Origin: Helianthus annuus | Taxonomy: Eukaryota; Streptophyta; Magnoliopsida; Asterales; Asteraceae | Assembly: GCF_002127325.2 (NCBI RefSeq) | Contig: NC_035436.2 | Span: forward strand, 18,920,205-18,984,204 | Length of the DNA stretch: 64,000 nt | Direction: 5' to 3' | In this document: positions 31,319 to 42,826 of the stretch, one piece after another | How the letters are laid out: each line of letters opens with the position of its first letter | How positions within the stretch are numbered: the first letter of the stretch is position 1 | Program-made: the position numbers and the translations under genes | Notes under the pieces: generated by a model | Seen by the model: the letters and a program-made list of their open reading frames with translations, nothing else | Told to the model about the DNA's origin: nothing | Database searches by the model: none

Positions 31319-32340
31319 GGAGTCCTAACTTCGGATTCGCAATCGCTACTGGGTATCGAAAAATTTCGATACCAACTCATACCGTACCTACGAATTTCAA
31401 TACTAATCTAGTATTCATTTTTTATGGTTTTCGGAATTGGTACTTTGGATTCGCTACTTTATTTTACTCACTTTTTACCTTCTAATAATATACGATGTCA
31501 AGCACTTTCGGTACTGGTACCCATTTTTGTAATCATGCTTGATCTCCCCGGTCCTTCACCATGTGAACTCTTTTTGTTAATCAAATTCATGCCTACTGTC
31601 TATATGTTCTATGTATGTTAAATTAGCAATACATAGTGGGTTGGTTAAAGTGAATATTAATTGTTTATTTAATTTTTAAAAGTAGGTGTTAAACTTTTTT
31701 TAAAATAAAATTCACACGGTCCAAAGCGACGAACGACACTTATCCACTATCATCTAGTGCATCGGACCAAATCTACCCATGTCATCTCCTACAATGCGCT
31801 ACAATATCAGGTTTTCATATTCTGCTACCGGATCGCATCCAAATGCACACCATGAAGATGTTCTAAGAACCTTTGAATTTTGAAAATGATATGCCCTGTG
31901 ATTTTAAAATATTTAATTATAAGATATTATTAACATCAAATATGATATTAATAATACAGATGGTATTGTATCCTAATACTTTAAGAGCTCCACCAAGAGG
32001 AAGCCTTAAAAACGTCACTATGTTATAGTTGCCCAGATTTTCCCCTCTCATGGCCAAAAATGTAACCCTCTTTATTTTATCCCCCTCTCCTCTCAACCTC
32101 ACCAAAATTTGTCTAAGAGCTTCCTTTAGAACATATGCCTTTCTCTCTCTTCTTAACATTACTACAATGTAACTCACAAAAGGCCAAACATCTACGAAAG
32201 CTCTAAGCCTCTAATTAGGTATCCCTAGATCTTGCAAACCCTTAAATAATACTTGCAAATTCATAGAATTAAGATATGCAAACACAAAAAGTACTATAAT
32301 TTATTAACATTATTATTTAAAGAGGGATTAGGGGTAATTA
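31319..32340. other. Unrecognised intergenic stretch
   Basis: About 1 kb. It has an inverted repeat GGTATCGAAA-AA-TTTCGATACC (about 31358-31379) and related GGTACT/GGTACC words to 31525. An 86-residue minus-strand frame (31917-32177) has no recognisable domain. No element ends identified. Confidence 0.4.
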
Positions 32341-32607
32341 ACTGGTTTATAGTCCTGTGTGCTACACAGGTTGAATGATAAGATTGCTTGTATTCGAAGA
32401 ACAGAATAATTACAAAATTTGAATTATTCTTGATATTGTACATGTTTAATATAAATTTTGATATAAACACATATTATCCTAACATGAACTATCCATAACA
32501 AGTTAAAAAGAATATAACATTACTCGCTAAAATGGTGTATTTAAGCAAATACTTTATATTTATTTGTTACTTTGGTAATAGTAATTAAATATATATATAT
32601 ATATATA
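32341..32607 (-). mobile_element. Helitron 3'-end-like remnant
   Basis: On the minus strand, CAACCTGTGTAGCACACAGGACTATAAACCAGTT has the hairpin plus short spacer plus CTAGT-like end of the Helitron at 6716, with the end mutated to CCAGT. Its 5' end was not found. The remainder up to H3 is AT-rich and ends in (TA)n. Confidence 0.4.
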
Positions 32608-32849
32608 TCTATACTACTTTATAAAGCATATCCAAAGGACTTCTTAAAGTCATAAAAATTCCCTTAAAACACCCCTAAAGCATGCTATACAACCCTCTAA
32701 AGTACAATATAATTTACAATTCCAATTATGCCCTTCACTCAAAAAAAAACACACGCGGTACAACATGAGATGCATAATGTACTACTCATTAAAAAAAACA
32801 CGGTATCACTCTCATTAGGGTTTCAGATTTCTCATCTCATTCCTATCCG

Positions 32850-32850
<1 letters not shown>

Positions 32851-32895
<45 letters not shown>

Positions 32896-33009
32896 CGATT
32901 CAGAAACCCCAAGCTCTCTCTCGGCGATTCGATTCAGAAACCCCAAGCTCTCTCTCTCTCTCGGCGATTCAGAAACCCCAAGCATTCCTACCACTCGACA
33001 ATCGTCAGG
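32851..33009 (+). repeat. (CT)n and 26-bp repeats with splice donor in H3
   Basis: (CT)n at about 32851-32893, three units containing GGCGATTCAGAAACCCCAAG, then CAATCGTCAG/GTAAGC with GT at 33009-33010. Captured 5'UTR and first-intron donor of a plant gene are likely. Confidence 0.6.
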
Positions 33010-33107
33010 TAAGCTTAAGTTGTTGATTGTGCAACTGAGCTTTTAGATCTAGGCTTTCTCAGTGATTATCTCTCTATCTGACACCGGATCTGTGTAGTAT
33101 TTTAGAC

Positions 33108-33188
33108 ATGCGCTGGGTTCATCAACGATGGTGGCTGTGGGTGGAAGATGATGACGTTGGTTGGTGGCCAGATTGGTACTATCCTTAC
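33108..33188 (+). pseudogene. Captured Trp-rich exon-like segment in H3
   Basis: ATG at 33108 after a TTTTAG acceptor-like site. 27 codons rich in Trp and Tyr (MRWVHQRWWLWVEDDD...WYYPYQ). The source gene is not recognised. Confidence 0.4.
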
Positions 33189-33546
33189 CAGATCTACCTT
33201 TTTGTTTGGTATTTGTGTAGTTTATGTTTATACGCTGTTAAATTTCATGTGTTATAAGTTGTTTTAAACAGTTTCGCTACTGTTTTTGGATGTATTTATG
33301 TTAGATCTGCATAAAATTTTCAGATCTGTGTTGGTTCTGGGTTTTTGTAATGTTTTGTGAACTGATATTGTGAATGGAGTGATAAAATGAAGGTTATTGC
33401 TTCATTTGATGGGTGAATAGCTGAAGCATGATTGAGAAAACAGTTTAATGTAGAATGTTGTATGTTGTATTTGGTTTACACATCAGGTATTATGCTTCTT
33501 GTATGTTGTTAATTTAAACATGTAATGTGCTAATGTGTTTTTACAG

Positions 33547-33599
33547 GAATGATCCTGTGGATGAGGATGCAGCCAGCGCAGCCGCAACAACTTTATATG
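33547..33599 (+). pseudogene. Captured small exon of unknown gene in H3
   Basis: A 53-bp segment between TTACAG and GTAAGC splice signals. One frame reads NDPVDEDAASAAATTLYG. Good splice signals on both sides suggest a captured exon. The same sequence is in H1 and H2. Confidence 0.45.
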
Positions 33600-33907
33600 G
33601 TAAGCGATTATCATATTTTGAAAAAACCATGTTATTTATGTTTCAAGAAATAAGTATGATCTGGTCAAGATGACGAGTTATCTCTGTGTTAGGCATTTGG
33701 TCAAGAAATAAGTATGATCTGATATAATGCACAATTTAACACATGAGTTTAACGACAACTGTTGATGTAACACATGCAGCCATACCAACTGTTATAATCT
33801 CCGAGATTCTGAAGGAGATGGACTGGTAACTCAAAAATGTAAGGATATAATTTCTTTATTTATACAATTATATCGAACATTCAGTCTCAATTCATATCCC
33901 TGCATAG

Positions 33908-33985
33908 GTTGATGGTATGGATGCTTTTGCTGTCAAACAAGCTTGCAAAACAGCAAAGGGACATGCCTTGAAGAACAGATCCATT
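33908..33985 (+). pseudogene. Captured pyruvate dehydrogenase E1-alpha exon in H3
   Basis: Same 78-bp exon as in H1, AG at 33906-33907 and GT at 33986-33987, VDGMDAFAVKQACK to ALKNRSI. Identical coding content in all three copies indicates capture before the copies spread. Confidence 0.85.
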
Positions 33986-34370
33986 GTAAGCAGTCATAGC
34001 TTTTGTATGGTTTTCATGTCATATTATTAAATTCGTTATGATAGAAAATGCATCACATTCTTTATGGTTATAACTTACATCTTTTGTGTGAATTAGGTCA
34101 CTATGGTCCAGCATGTATTGGATTACTAGAGCTTATGTGTTACTGGAGAAATTTGATTACATCAAATTTTCACTATGAAAATGGTTAATAAGTAGCCAAA
34201 AGATAGGCTGTGCAATCTTGTGCATGAAGTGCTTTGATGATTCTCATCATCATCATTATTTAAGATAATCAAAAGAAATAGAGTGTCAATGAAATGAAAC
34301 ATGCTTTTATGCACTTGGATGAAAATGAAAGTATGAAAAGATTCATGCATGATATTCTTACTTTTGCTAC

Positions 34371-34510
34371 TGAAGTCACTTTTTCTTTACCTATTTTGCA
34401 TATATTCGAGTTACAGTAAAGTTTTCTTTACCTATTTTGCATATATTCGAGTTACAGTAAAGTTTTCTTTACCTATTACTGAAGTCACTTTTTCTTTACC
34501 TATTTTGCAC
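34371..34510 (+). repeat. Minisatellite in H3, unit about 45 bp
   Basis: Units of TTTTCTTTACCTATTTTGCATATATTCGAGTTACAGTAAAG, repeated about two and a half times, with outer CTGAAGTCACTTTTTC segments on both sides. The same array is in H1 (about 22380-22525) and H2 (about 50226-50366). Confidence 0.75.
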
Positions 34511-34661
34511 ATTTTATATTTGTGGTTCTCACATGCTTGGCTTACTACCAGATGATGATCTTCAGCTGCCGATCAAACTCGTAAGATTCTGTTTCAATCT
34601 CGATTTATCAAATCATACTTGTTAAATGTTTCTGATTATTTTTAGTTTATAATAGGGGGCA

Positions 34662-34865
34662 TTGTCAAGAAAATTAGGTATTATTGTTGTACTACTAGCA
34701 GTAGCGTCGATCTGTGAATCTGTGGCGATATTTGACCCGATATATGAATCTCGCCATTCTGCTGCATTACAGATGTTTTCTCGATCGTTTTCGGGGTTCA
34801 TTTTACTCCCAGATCAAGTTCCCCCCTTTTGGTATACATTTATGCGTTGTATGATTATCTTGTGA
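34662..34865 (+). pseudogene. Captured RPN2-like N-terminal exon in H3
   Basis: Open for 67 codons from a TTG. A hydrophobic signal-like segment (GIIVVLLAVASICE) precedes an IFDPIYESRHSAALQMF motif that recalls plant ribophorin II (HAP6 type), a subunit of ER oligosaccharyltransferase. The frame loses resemblance after about residue 40. Tentative. Confidence 0.4.
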
Positions 34866-35226
34866 AAATATAAAGTTTTTTTTTGGTGATTCTTGATCAT
34901 TTTATTTTAACAACTATGAAATGATAATACAGACACAGAATGTCATTTTTTTGGCAACAATAAGTATTCTTACAGTTAGGAGTGGGTATTTTTTCATCTT
35001 TAGTGTAGAATGGAAGCATAAAAATAAAAGAGAATACTCTTTAATTTTTTGATTTTTTTGATATTGTTTTCATGTACTATCAATTTATAGATCACACAAT
35101 TAAAAAAAAAATATATGCTCAAAATATATAAAAATATCTGATGCACAACTCATTTCTGTCTGTTCTTGTTATCCCAAATAAGAAGAATAATAATCCTACC
35201 ATTGTTGTTTGTTATTTGCAGGTTTG

Positions 35227-36097
35227 ATGTGTAAGGTTTCGAAAAGTAAATTTGGTATCATGGAGGGAGAAATAAAGTTTCAAGAAAAACAAATCGGGGC
35301 TTTCTTAAATTCCTCGAGCTTACTAGAATTAGCAGCTACAGATGATGTTTTTGGGCTCCAGTACAAGGTAGAAACAAACGGTACGAGGTTAGACGATGTC
35401 GGTTTGTGGTACGGAAGAAAAAACAGGTGTAAAACGAAGATGGGGTTGGAAAAACGAACTCCGTTAATGATTGCGGCTGTGTACGGAAGCACAAATGTCG
35501 TGAAATATATAATCAGTTCCGGAAAAGCCGATGTGAACAAAGTATCTGACTCTGATGGTGCAACTGCGCTTCACTGTGTTGCGGCTGGCAGGTCTTCTTC
35601 GTACGTCAAAACGGTGAAGTTGTTACTTGAGGCTTGTGCGGACCCGAATTTAACATACGCCAACAGGAACAAACCGGTGGATTTGATTGCTCGAGGCGTG
35701 TTCTGTTCCATCGCCAAAAACGGGTTCTGTTGGGCCAATTGAAATGGGTTTGATGAGTCCGTTAGGTGTCGGTTCAACTCCGCCGATGTCACCTAACGGG
35801 AATATGTGGCAGAATAAATTTGTTAATATAACGCCACCCGCATTACAGCTTCCGGGTAGCCGTTTGAAGACGTCTTTAAGATCTAGAGATTTAGAGATGG
35901 AACTTGAGTTGCTACAAAGGCAGCAAATGATTGATAATTTATCCACTAATCTTTACAACAGATTTGGGGAAATAAAGCCCACTAAGCTGGATGATGTTTA
36001 CGGTTCGAACCTTCTCAACAACAAATTCGGCAGAACTCTAACCCGCTTAGATCAAGTTTCGGGTTTGATTCATCGGCTGCAGTGGCACAAGCGGTGA
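35227..36097 (+). pseudogene. Captured CCCH/ankyrin fragment in H3
   Basis: Same structure as in H1. The ATG at 35227 opens an ankyrin-containing frame to 35742. The C-terminal family region is in another frame at 35687-36097. The central zinc-finger region is missing. Confidence 0.85.
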
Positions 36098-37697
36098 TGA
36101 ACTCGAGGTCTGGTTTGTTCGCCCCCAAAACAACGTAGCCAGAGTTTCATTGACCGTGGCGTCGGCAACCTGAGTCTCCGGTCAATGACTCAATCTTCCA
36201 CTTATTCGGAATAGGGTTCGCCTGATGGGAAACTAGATTGGGGTTTCACAGTGAGGATGCTAACAAGAAGACGTCAAAATTTATTTCTTTGAATAATTCA
36301 ACGTAATTTGATGATCAATTAAATCTGATATCATAGTTTTTTTTTTTTAATTTTTGTTACAAAGAAGATAATATATCATTGGTAGATAACAGACATGATG
36401 TCGTATAATGACTAAAGAAGAACAGGTCGCAAAAAATAGGCCGGTTTCCACGTTTGCTACTTTATAACTCACTCAAACCGACCCTTTGATGTATTATGCA
36501 AGATACAAAATACAATAATCAACATTAATAAAAAAATATATAAGCTTCTATCAACATATTCTTGATTGCATTTAATAGAAAGTTAAAAACATCATCTTTT
36601 GACTTGTCTTTAGATCCAAACACCATACCTTTGCGGTGATATAAATAACATACTATGTGGACCATATCACCGGTTCTTTGAACATTGGTCTTTTAAACAA
36701 CCTTTTTATCGGATTATGCAAATAAAAAAACAACTAGGAAAAAAAATAATCATATGTGTGCTTAAGACTTGCCATCCGGGTTGTCAAGTGGGTCAATGGA
36801 AAGTAGGTTCATGGTGTTAGCTTTAAGATATTCATAACGTGATGTTCCTTAACACTCATTTTTTACAACGTAACATTTTCTTACATTTAGGTTGTGACGC
36901 GTATTTTTATTTACTTTTCCATACTCAAAACCAGCTCATATTGAAATGTACTTGTACGATATCCCCGCCACAGAAGTACTATACAATATATCATACGGGG
37001 ACTGATAAATTAACATAAAATGAGTTCGGCGTTGTAAATTGTCGCATTGAGCGGGGATGGTAACCAGCTACATGGGTTTGGGTGACGTAGGGTTAAGCCC
37101 AACCTATTGACACCGTTTTGTCTCTCTTTCTTTCTTTTATTATGATTTTTTTAATTATGAAGATAGTTATTATATTATAATTAAGATATGTTATATTTAA
37201 ATTGATAATGTAATTTCTTTGAAAAACAATTTTTAGGACATGAAAGCATTTCAGTAAGGCTATTTTGACACACACGTTTAACCTCATTGTGACATTTGAC
37301 CCCTTTTTTAATTATTTTTATTACTATAACAAACTTTGAATGTTTTATTCATCATTGATAAAGTCGATTTAAATTAGACTTTTCAACAAGTGGGTCAAGA
37401 TGTATATCACGATAAAAAAGTACAAAGGTATTAGTGCCTCCTCCAAAGACTTAAACGAGACGGATTATATACCTCAAATGTTGCTTATCAGAATGATTGA
37501 TAAACTAAAATAAAATGAGTACCGCGTTATAAATCGTCGTTTCCGCCTTGTAAGAAAAACGAGTGCCAACATATCACGAATAAGAAAACTAACTTAAGTA
37601 CTATACAATATATCACGAGACGACTAATAAACTAACGGTAACCGAGTATCCTATTGTAAATCGTCACTCCCGCCGCATCGCGCGGGTAAATGGCTAG
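36098..37697 (+). other. Non-coding 3' part of H3
   Basis: 1.6 kb without a defensible gene, ending in the Helitron hairpin and CTAG. The equivalents in H1 and H2 are 19188-20785 and 47042-48639. Confidence 0.75.
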
Positions 37698-37722
37698 TAT
37701 ATATATATATATATATATATAT

Positions 37723-38516
37723 AGGACAAAGATCCGTTAGGAACCACCCTTTATTGCGAGAACCGCGAGAACCAATGTGAACATAACCAAAAATGCCTAA
37801 AAATAGCTAAAAAACACACAAAAAAAATTTAATATTTTTTATATAAAAATCGCTACTTTTAGTAGCCAAAAAAAAATTTTTTTTGGCTACTAAAAGTATC
37901 GATTTTAACATAAAAAATATTTAAAAAAAATTTTAGATTTTTTTTTTTTGAATTTTATAGATTTTTTAAGATTCTTGTCAGGTTTTTTGAGGGGTTTAGT
38001 TTTTAGCATTTTAGCTTGAGGGGGGGGGGGTTAGGTTTTTTTTTTTTTGGGGGGGGGGGGGGTTTAGGTTTTTGGGGTGGGGGTATAGGGTAAGGTTCAT
38101 GCGAGAACCACCTTTATTGCGAGAACCGCGAGAACCAATGTGAACACAACCTAAAATAGCTAAAAAAAACCTAAAAAAAACCTAACCCCGACCCCCCCCC
38201 CCTACCCCAAGCTAAAATGCTAAAAACTAAACCCCCAAAAAACCTAAAAAAAAATCAAAAAAAAAAAAAACACACAAAATTTTTTTTTAACATTTTTTAC
38301 ATTAAAATCGCTACTTTTAGTAGCCAAAAAAAAATTTTTCTTTTTAAAATTTTTTTTTCTTTTGCTACTAAAAGTAGCGATTTTTTATAAAAAATACTAA
38401 AAAAAGAAGAAAAAATTTTGTGTGCTTTTTAGCTATTTTTAGATATTTTTGGTTGTGTTCACATTGGTTCTCGCTGTTCTCGCAATAAAGAGTGGTTCCT
38501 AACGGATCCTTCTCCT
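37723..38516. mobile_element. (TA)n-flanked inverted-repeat element C
   Basis: Inserted in (TA)n. Ends AGGACAAAGATCCGTTAGGA and, as reverse complement, AGGAGAAGGATCCGTTAGGA, matching over about 75 bp. Inside is a second, directly oriented copy of the left end (38097-38150) and two long palindromes built on AATCGCTACTTTTAGTAGCC (37846-37906, 38305-38378), plus G, A and T homopolymers. No coding capacity. The form is that of Micron-like elements that target TA microsatellites. Confidence 0.7.
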
Positions 38517-38527
38517 ATATATATATA

Positions 38528-39078
38528 CAGTGGAGAGTCCAAACGAGAACAATTTGTTTGTAAGAAGAAAAAAGAACAAGTTTCAACCAATAAGAATGCT
38601 TGCTTTTACTTAATTTAATATTTGCATTTAATTTTAATATAAGGGCATATTGGTAAACTTACACAAATCATTAATTTGTATTCTTCCTCTTTAATAACTA
38701 ACTAAATTAAATTTGTAACTTCTTTTCAAAATATATACTTTTTCCAAATTAAAAAAAAAAACAACTTAATTTAAAGTGTAGAATAAATTACTAGTTGTGT
38801 AGGATAAATTATATGTTGTGTAGGATATATTTCGAGGTGTGTAGGATAAATTTCTACTGTGTAGGATAAAATTCTATAATGTGTAGGGTATACCTAGGAA
38901 AAAATTTGATATGTGTAGGTTTTGTAGATTATATGTAGGATAATTAATGATTAGTTGACTAATTAATTAAAGAGAGAAAAACTAATGATATGAGTTATAA
39001 ATGAAATAGTATTTTACTAATATGCTATTTCTTTTTTCTCTTCTCATATTAAATTTCTTCTCAAATGAAACTTCCCCT
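38528..39078. mobile_element. (TA)n-flanked element D
   Basis: CAGTGGAGAGTCCAAACGAG at the left and, in reverse complement, GGGGAAGTTTCATTTGAGAA at the right form weak inverted ends. TATATA flanks both sides. It contains about six degenerate copies of a GTGTAGGATAAATT unit (38770-38935). Confidence 0.55.
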
Positions 39079-39088
39079 ATATATATAT

Positions 39089-39312
39089 AGGAAAAGTATA
39101 TTGTACATTACGGCTTAACGTACTTCACGTACGACAACGTGCGTGATTAGTTCTATAACATGCGTGATTAATGTTTTCAATATGCATGATTATTGTGTTT
39201 CAACATGCGTGATTTTGGATTTTTGAGTTATAACGTGCGTGATTTTAAAATGACCGTGCTTAACTACCTGTCGTACATGATGTACGTTAAGCCGTAATGT
39301 ACGTTAACCTTC

Positions 39313-39316
<4 letters not shown>
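39089..39316. mobile_element. (TA)n-flanked palindromic element E1
   Basis: About 228 bp. TACATTACGGCTTAACGTAC at the left mirrors GTACGTTAAGCCGTAATGTA at the right. The interior carries five copies of an ACATGCGTGATT-like word spaced about 23 bp apart. MITE-sized, no ORF. Confidence 0.75.

Positions 39317-39376
<60 letters not shown>
39316..39376. repeat. (TA)n(GA)n microsatellite
   Basis: About 45 bp of TA followed by about 16 bp of GA, between elements E1 and E2. Confidence 0.95.
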
Positions 39377-39377
<1 letters not shown>

Positions 39378-39605
39378 AAGTATATCGTACATTACATTAC
39401 GGCTTAACGTACTTCACGTACGACAACGTGCGTGATTTGTTCTGGAACATGCGTGATTAATGTTTTCAATATGCGTGATTATTGTGTTTCAACATGCGTG
39501 ATTTTGGATTTTTGAGTTAGAACGTGCGTGATTTAAAAATGAACATGCGTAATTACCTATTGTACATGATGTACGTTAAGCCGTAATGTACGTTAACCTG
39601 CCTCT
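39377..39605. mobile_element. (TA)n-flanked palindromic element E2
   Basis: Second copy of E1 with the same arms and interior words, in the same orientation. Its left arm has an extra TTACA. The two copies are neighbours across a TA/GA tract. Confidence 0.75.
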
Positions 39606-40100
39606 ATATATAGGATTAGGTTCATTTCAGGACCATTGATTTCCTTTTTAGTTGTTAAGGGTAGGACTGTAATTATACTATAAATTAGTTTAAAATCTTT
39701 ATTTTAATCATTGAATTCCAGTTATACTTTTAATTTTGGTAGTTTTCTTAAATTGCATAATTATCTTCTCCATCTCTCTTAATTCAAAATAATGAATTTT
39801 TTTAATTTCATATTCATGCAAGAATGGATTATTTACAGAACGTTTGATTACATATTTTTTTTTATTTTTGGATTAAATATTCATTTTTTTACAATTGCAT
39901 ATCCATGATTATTCTTCATGTACTCATCATGAATCTTGTATGATAACGTACACTTGTTCTGAACGTATGTGTGATAATGTAAATATGTGTACATTCGTGT
40001 TAAAAATATGACTTGTAATGTACATATATGTATATATGTGTTGAGACTGTTATGTACACATATGTACAATGCCGAACAATCATCTCAGATACTTTCTATA
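39606..40100. other. Possible start of a further (TA)n element, AT-rich
   Basis: TATATAGGATTAGGTTCATTTCAGGACC at 39605-39632 has the same kind of end as the neighbouring elements, but I found no matching right end. The rest is AT-rich with repeated ACATATGTACA words near 39960-40110 and no gene. Confidence 0.4.
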
Positions 40101-42826
40101 CACATATGTACCATGTTGAACAACCGTGTCGTCCCGATTAGTAAAAACCCAATTAAACCTAGGTAGCTAGGGTAAGTCGGGTATCGTATCCACGAAGAGC
40201 ATGTGGTCAGTATCGCACGACCTGTTCGATTAGTTAGACTATTTACAAAAATGTACAATGTGATTATGAAGCTTGCTAATTTTTAGTTGTTTGTTTGATT
40301 TTTGAAAAGAACTCGGAGTGAACCGACAAATTTGGTTTTTAATTATGACTAACAAGAACTTAAACAATTGCACGGAATTGTTATTGATAGTTTAAAACAA
40401 GATTAATAAACACGATTCACACCCGATTCGATAATTGCAATCCTAGGGTTTCTACACGTTTTTATATTTGATTCAATTGCAAAAGTGACTAACGAATTTA
40501 GTGTTGCGAGGCTTAGGTGCCAATAGCTATCAACGTTACAAAGAACGGACAAAAATGCACTTCATTAACAAGAACATGTAAATCCTAACCTAGACAAGGC
40601 ATGAATGCACATAAACATTTCATAAAGTCAAATTTAATCTTCACTCGACAATTTATGAATTTAATACAAATGCAAGAAAATTGTCATAAGCTTCAAAATC
40701 AAATAGCAATTTGTCACAAAATCAAACCAAGAACAATGTTAAACCCTATACTTACAAAAACCTACACCGGGGTGAAACCGAGATGATTAACTGCTCATGG
40801 TTGAATGGTCGCGATCACCGGATGACGAACACGAACACCACACCATAATCTTGAGTCTTGAGGGAGAGTTGAAGGGTAGGGGTTAGGGTTTGGATGGTAG
40901 AGAATGGATGAAGATGATGGTGATGGTGAAATCGGGTTTTGAAGTGTGGATGGTGATGGGTTAGAGATTAGGGATGTTACAGGTAGGTTAGAGGTGAAGA
41001 AGATGATCAAAAATGGTTCCAAGATGGTGTTTTCAGCTTCCCCAACTCATAACCCCCGAAAATTGGTCAAAACCTCACCTAAAAACCGTCCCCAACTCAT
41101 TAAACAACAAAATTTGTGACACACATACAAGGAGGCGTCGCCAACAGCCATTTAGGGCGTCCCCGACGCCCCTTGTAGGTGCTGATTTCCTGATTTCTTG
41201 TTTTCTTCATAACTTCTTCGCTATAGCTCCGTTTTACTCACCATTTTCGCCCACGTACTCGTAATTCAGCCCTCTATCATGCCAACTTCCAATATATTCA
41301 TTTTAAATCCATTAACATCCCCCAAAACACACCCAATCTTCGTGATTAACACGGTTATGTTCATTTCACATCCCCGGTTGATCCCGTTCGCTCCCGGTGC
41401 TCTGTAAAGCTCCCAAATAACTCCTTAAACTCCGTAAGACCTACAAAACACAAATCCCATTAAAAGTAGGCTATTAGAGATTAAAAGTTAAGCAAATACA
41501 TGAACTTAAACATTAACGAACACCGATTTTCGACCACGTATCACATCCCCACACTTGTCGTTTGCTTGCCCTCAAGTAATTCTGTTTTTCACTTTCACGT
41601 GGGTCGAACGAGAAACACACGTCCCATTCCCGAGACTAAGGTTAAGGTCTAAAGTCATACCCGGTTCAAACTTTTTACAATTTACTAAATATCTAACCGT
41701 AAAATGAATAATCACATATAAAATTGTTATCCAAAATTAACCCGCCCTTGAAACTAATAAATCATGCACATCCCTCACAATGTTCTCTCCACTCGGTTTA
41801 AAATTGGCTAATAATTGATGCATTAGCGCTTTTGAAATAATCACTCAAACCGATTAGAACACGTACCCGCATAGGCTTGCAACTTAATCATTTTCCACCA
41901 CCGAACACGAATACTAGGCACAAATCAAAAGGTCTTTGAAGGGTTGTAATGGGGCAAGGCGAAGGGTAGGAAATAGGGTATTTTAAAGTGGCGAAGGTGA
42001 TGAAAAATTCGATTTTTATTACAAACAACTATGCTAAACAAAACTAACTATAAACATCAATTACGAGGGAACGATTTTCGCCTTTTATTCCACAAACTAG
42101 AAACACATTGTTTTGTTCTTTTCTCAATGATTTTCTATTCTTTTTCGCAACATTTTCTGAATTTTTGCTTTTTTTACGAATATAAATCACAACTATACAA
42201 ACATATAATCCTATAATCGAATTTTCATCACACGGGTTTAAAAAGAAAAGGTTTATGGCTATGGGCTAAACGGGTTGTCAAACGAAAGGTTTAACCTCAA
42301 AGTGGGCGACTAGGGGATTTGTTTGGGTAAGGATAGATAAATGGTTTTAAAGGAAAACGTTCACCTAATGCCTTAATCATTCTCGTGCTTGTATTCGGTC
42401 TATGGTCTCAAACGTATCAAAAGTCGCAAGTTCTACAATACGTGACTAATGGTCCACTCAAACAAAGACATATGTGTATATATGATGTATAAAAGTGGCT
42501 CAAGATCTCACATATAAGGGTATAGAATATGATATACATAATTTGCAAGTTTCTTAGGCGGATTATTCCCAAATAACCACCCGCTAAATACCCGTCATGC
42601 TATTAACTCGAACTTGACCATGACAAAAGACCAAATGGGTTGTGTCATCCCTCGTTAACTTAGTTACTTGTGCTTTTTAGATCGCTTCAAATAAAGACAT
42701 TTTGAAAAATTTTTTGAAAATCTTCCCCCATCCCCACACTTGAGGTCAACATTGTCCTCAATGTGTAGTGTTTAAATGAACTTTTCAAAAATCTAAAAAC
42801 TTTTACTCCCCCATCCCCACACTTGA
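40100..42826 (-). mobile_element. Non-coding part of a Tat/Athila-like element, host of LARD-2
   Basis: No coding region found. On the minus strand the stretches TTACTTGAGGGCAAGCAAAC plus GACAAGTGTGGGGATG (about 41541-41577) and CATTGAGGACAATGTTGACC plus TCAAGTGTGGGGATGG (about 42727-42763) resemble the 'GAGGACAA...AAGTGTGGGG' boxes that follow pol in Tat/Athila-type gypsy elements. A GTCGGGTATCGTATCCACGA stretch at about 40174 is of a kind common in such elements. Sequence resumes at 63376. No ends identified. Confidence 0.5.

Larger units (their letters stand above)
32608..37697 (+). mobile_element. Helitron H3, independent inverted copy
   Basis: Starts TCTATACTACTTTATAAAGC after host A (32607) and ends with the GC hairpin CCCGC...GCGGG, TAAATGGCTAG before host T (37698). 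5,090 bp, close to 98-99% identical to H1/H2 but in the opposite orientation and in different flanks, so it is a separate insertion. The complete TC...CTAG unit lets the ends of all three copies be fixed. No Rep/helicase. Cargo in order: 5'UTR-like CT tract, Trp-rich exon, GATGAGGATGCAGCC exon, PDH E1-alpha exon, 45-bp minisatellite, RPN2-like start, ankyrin/CCCH fragment. Confidence 0.92.
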
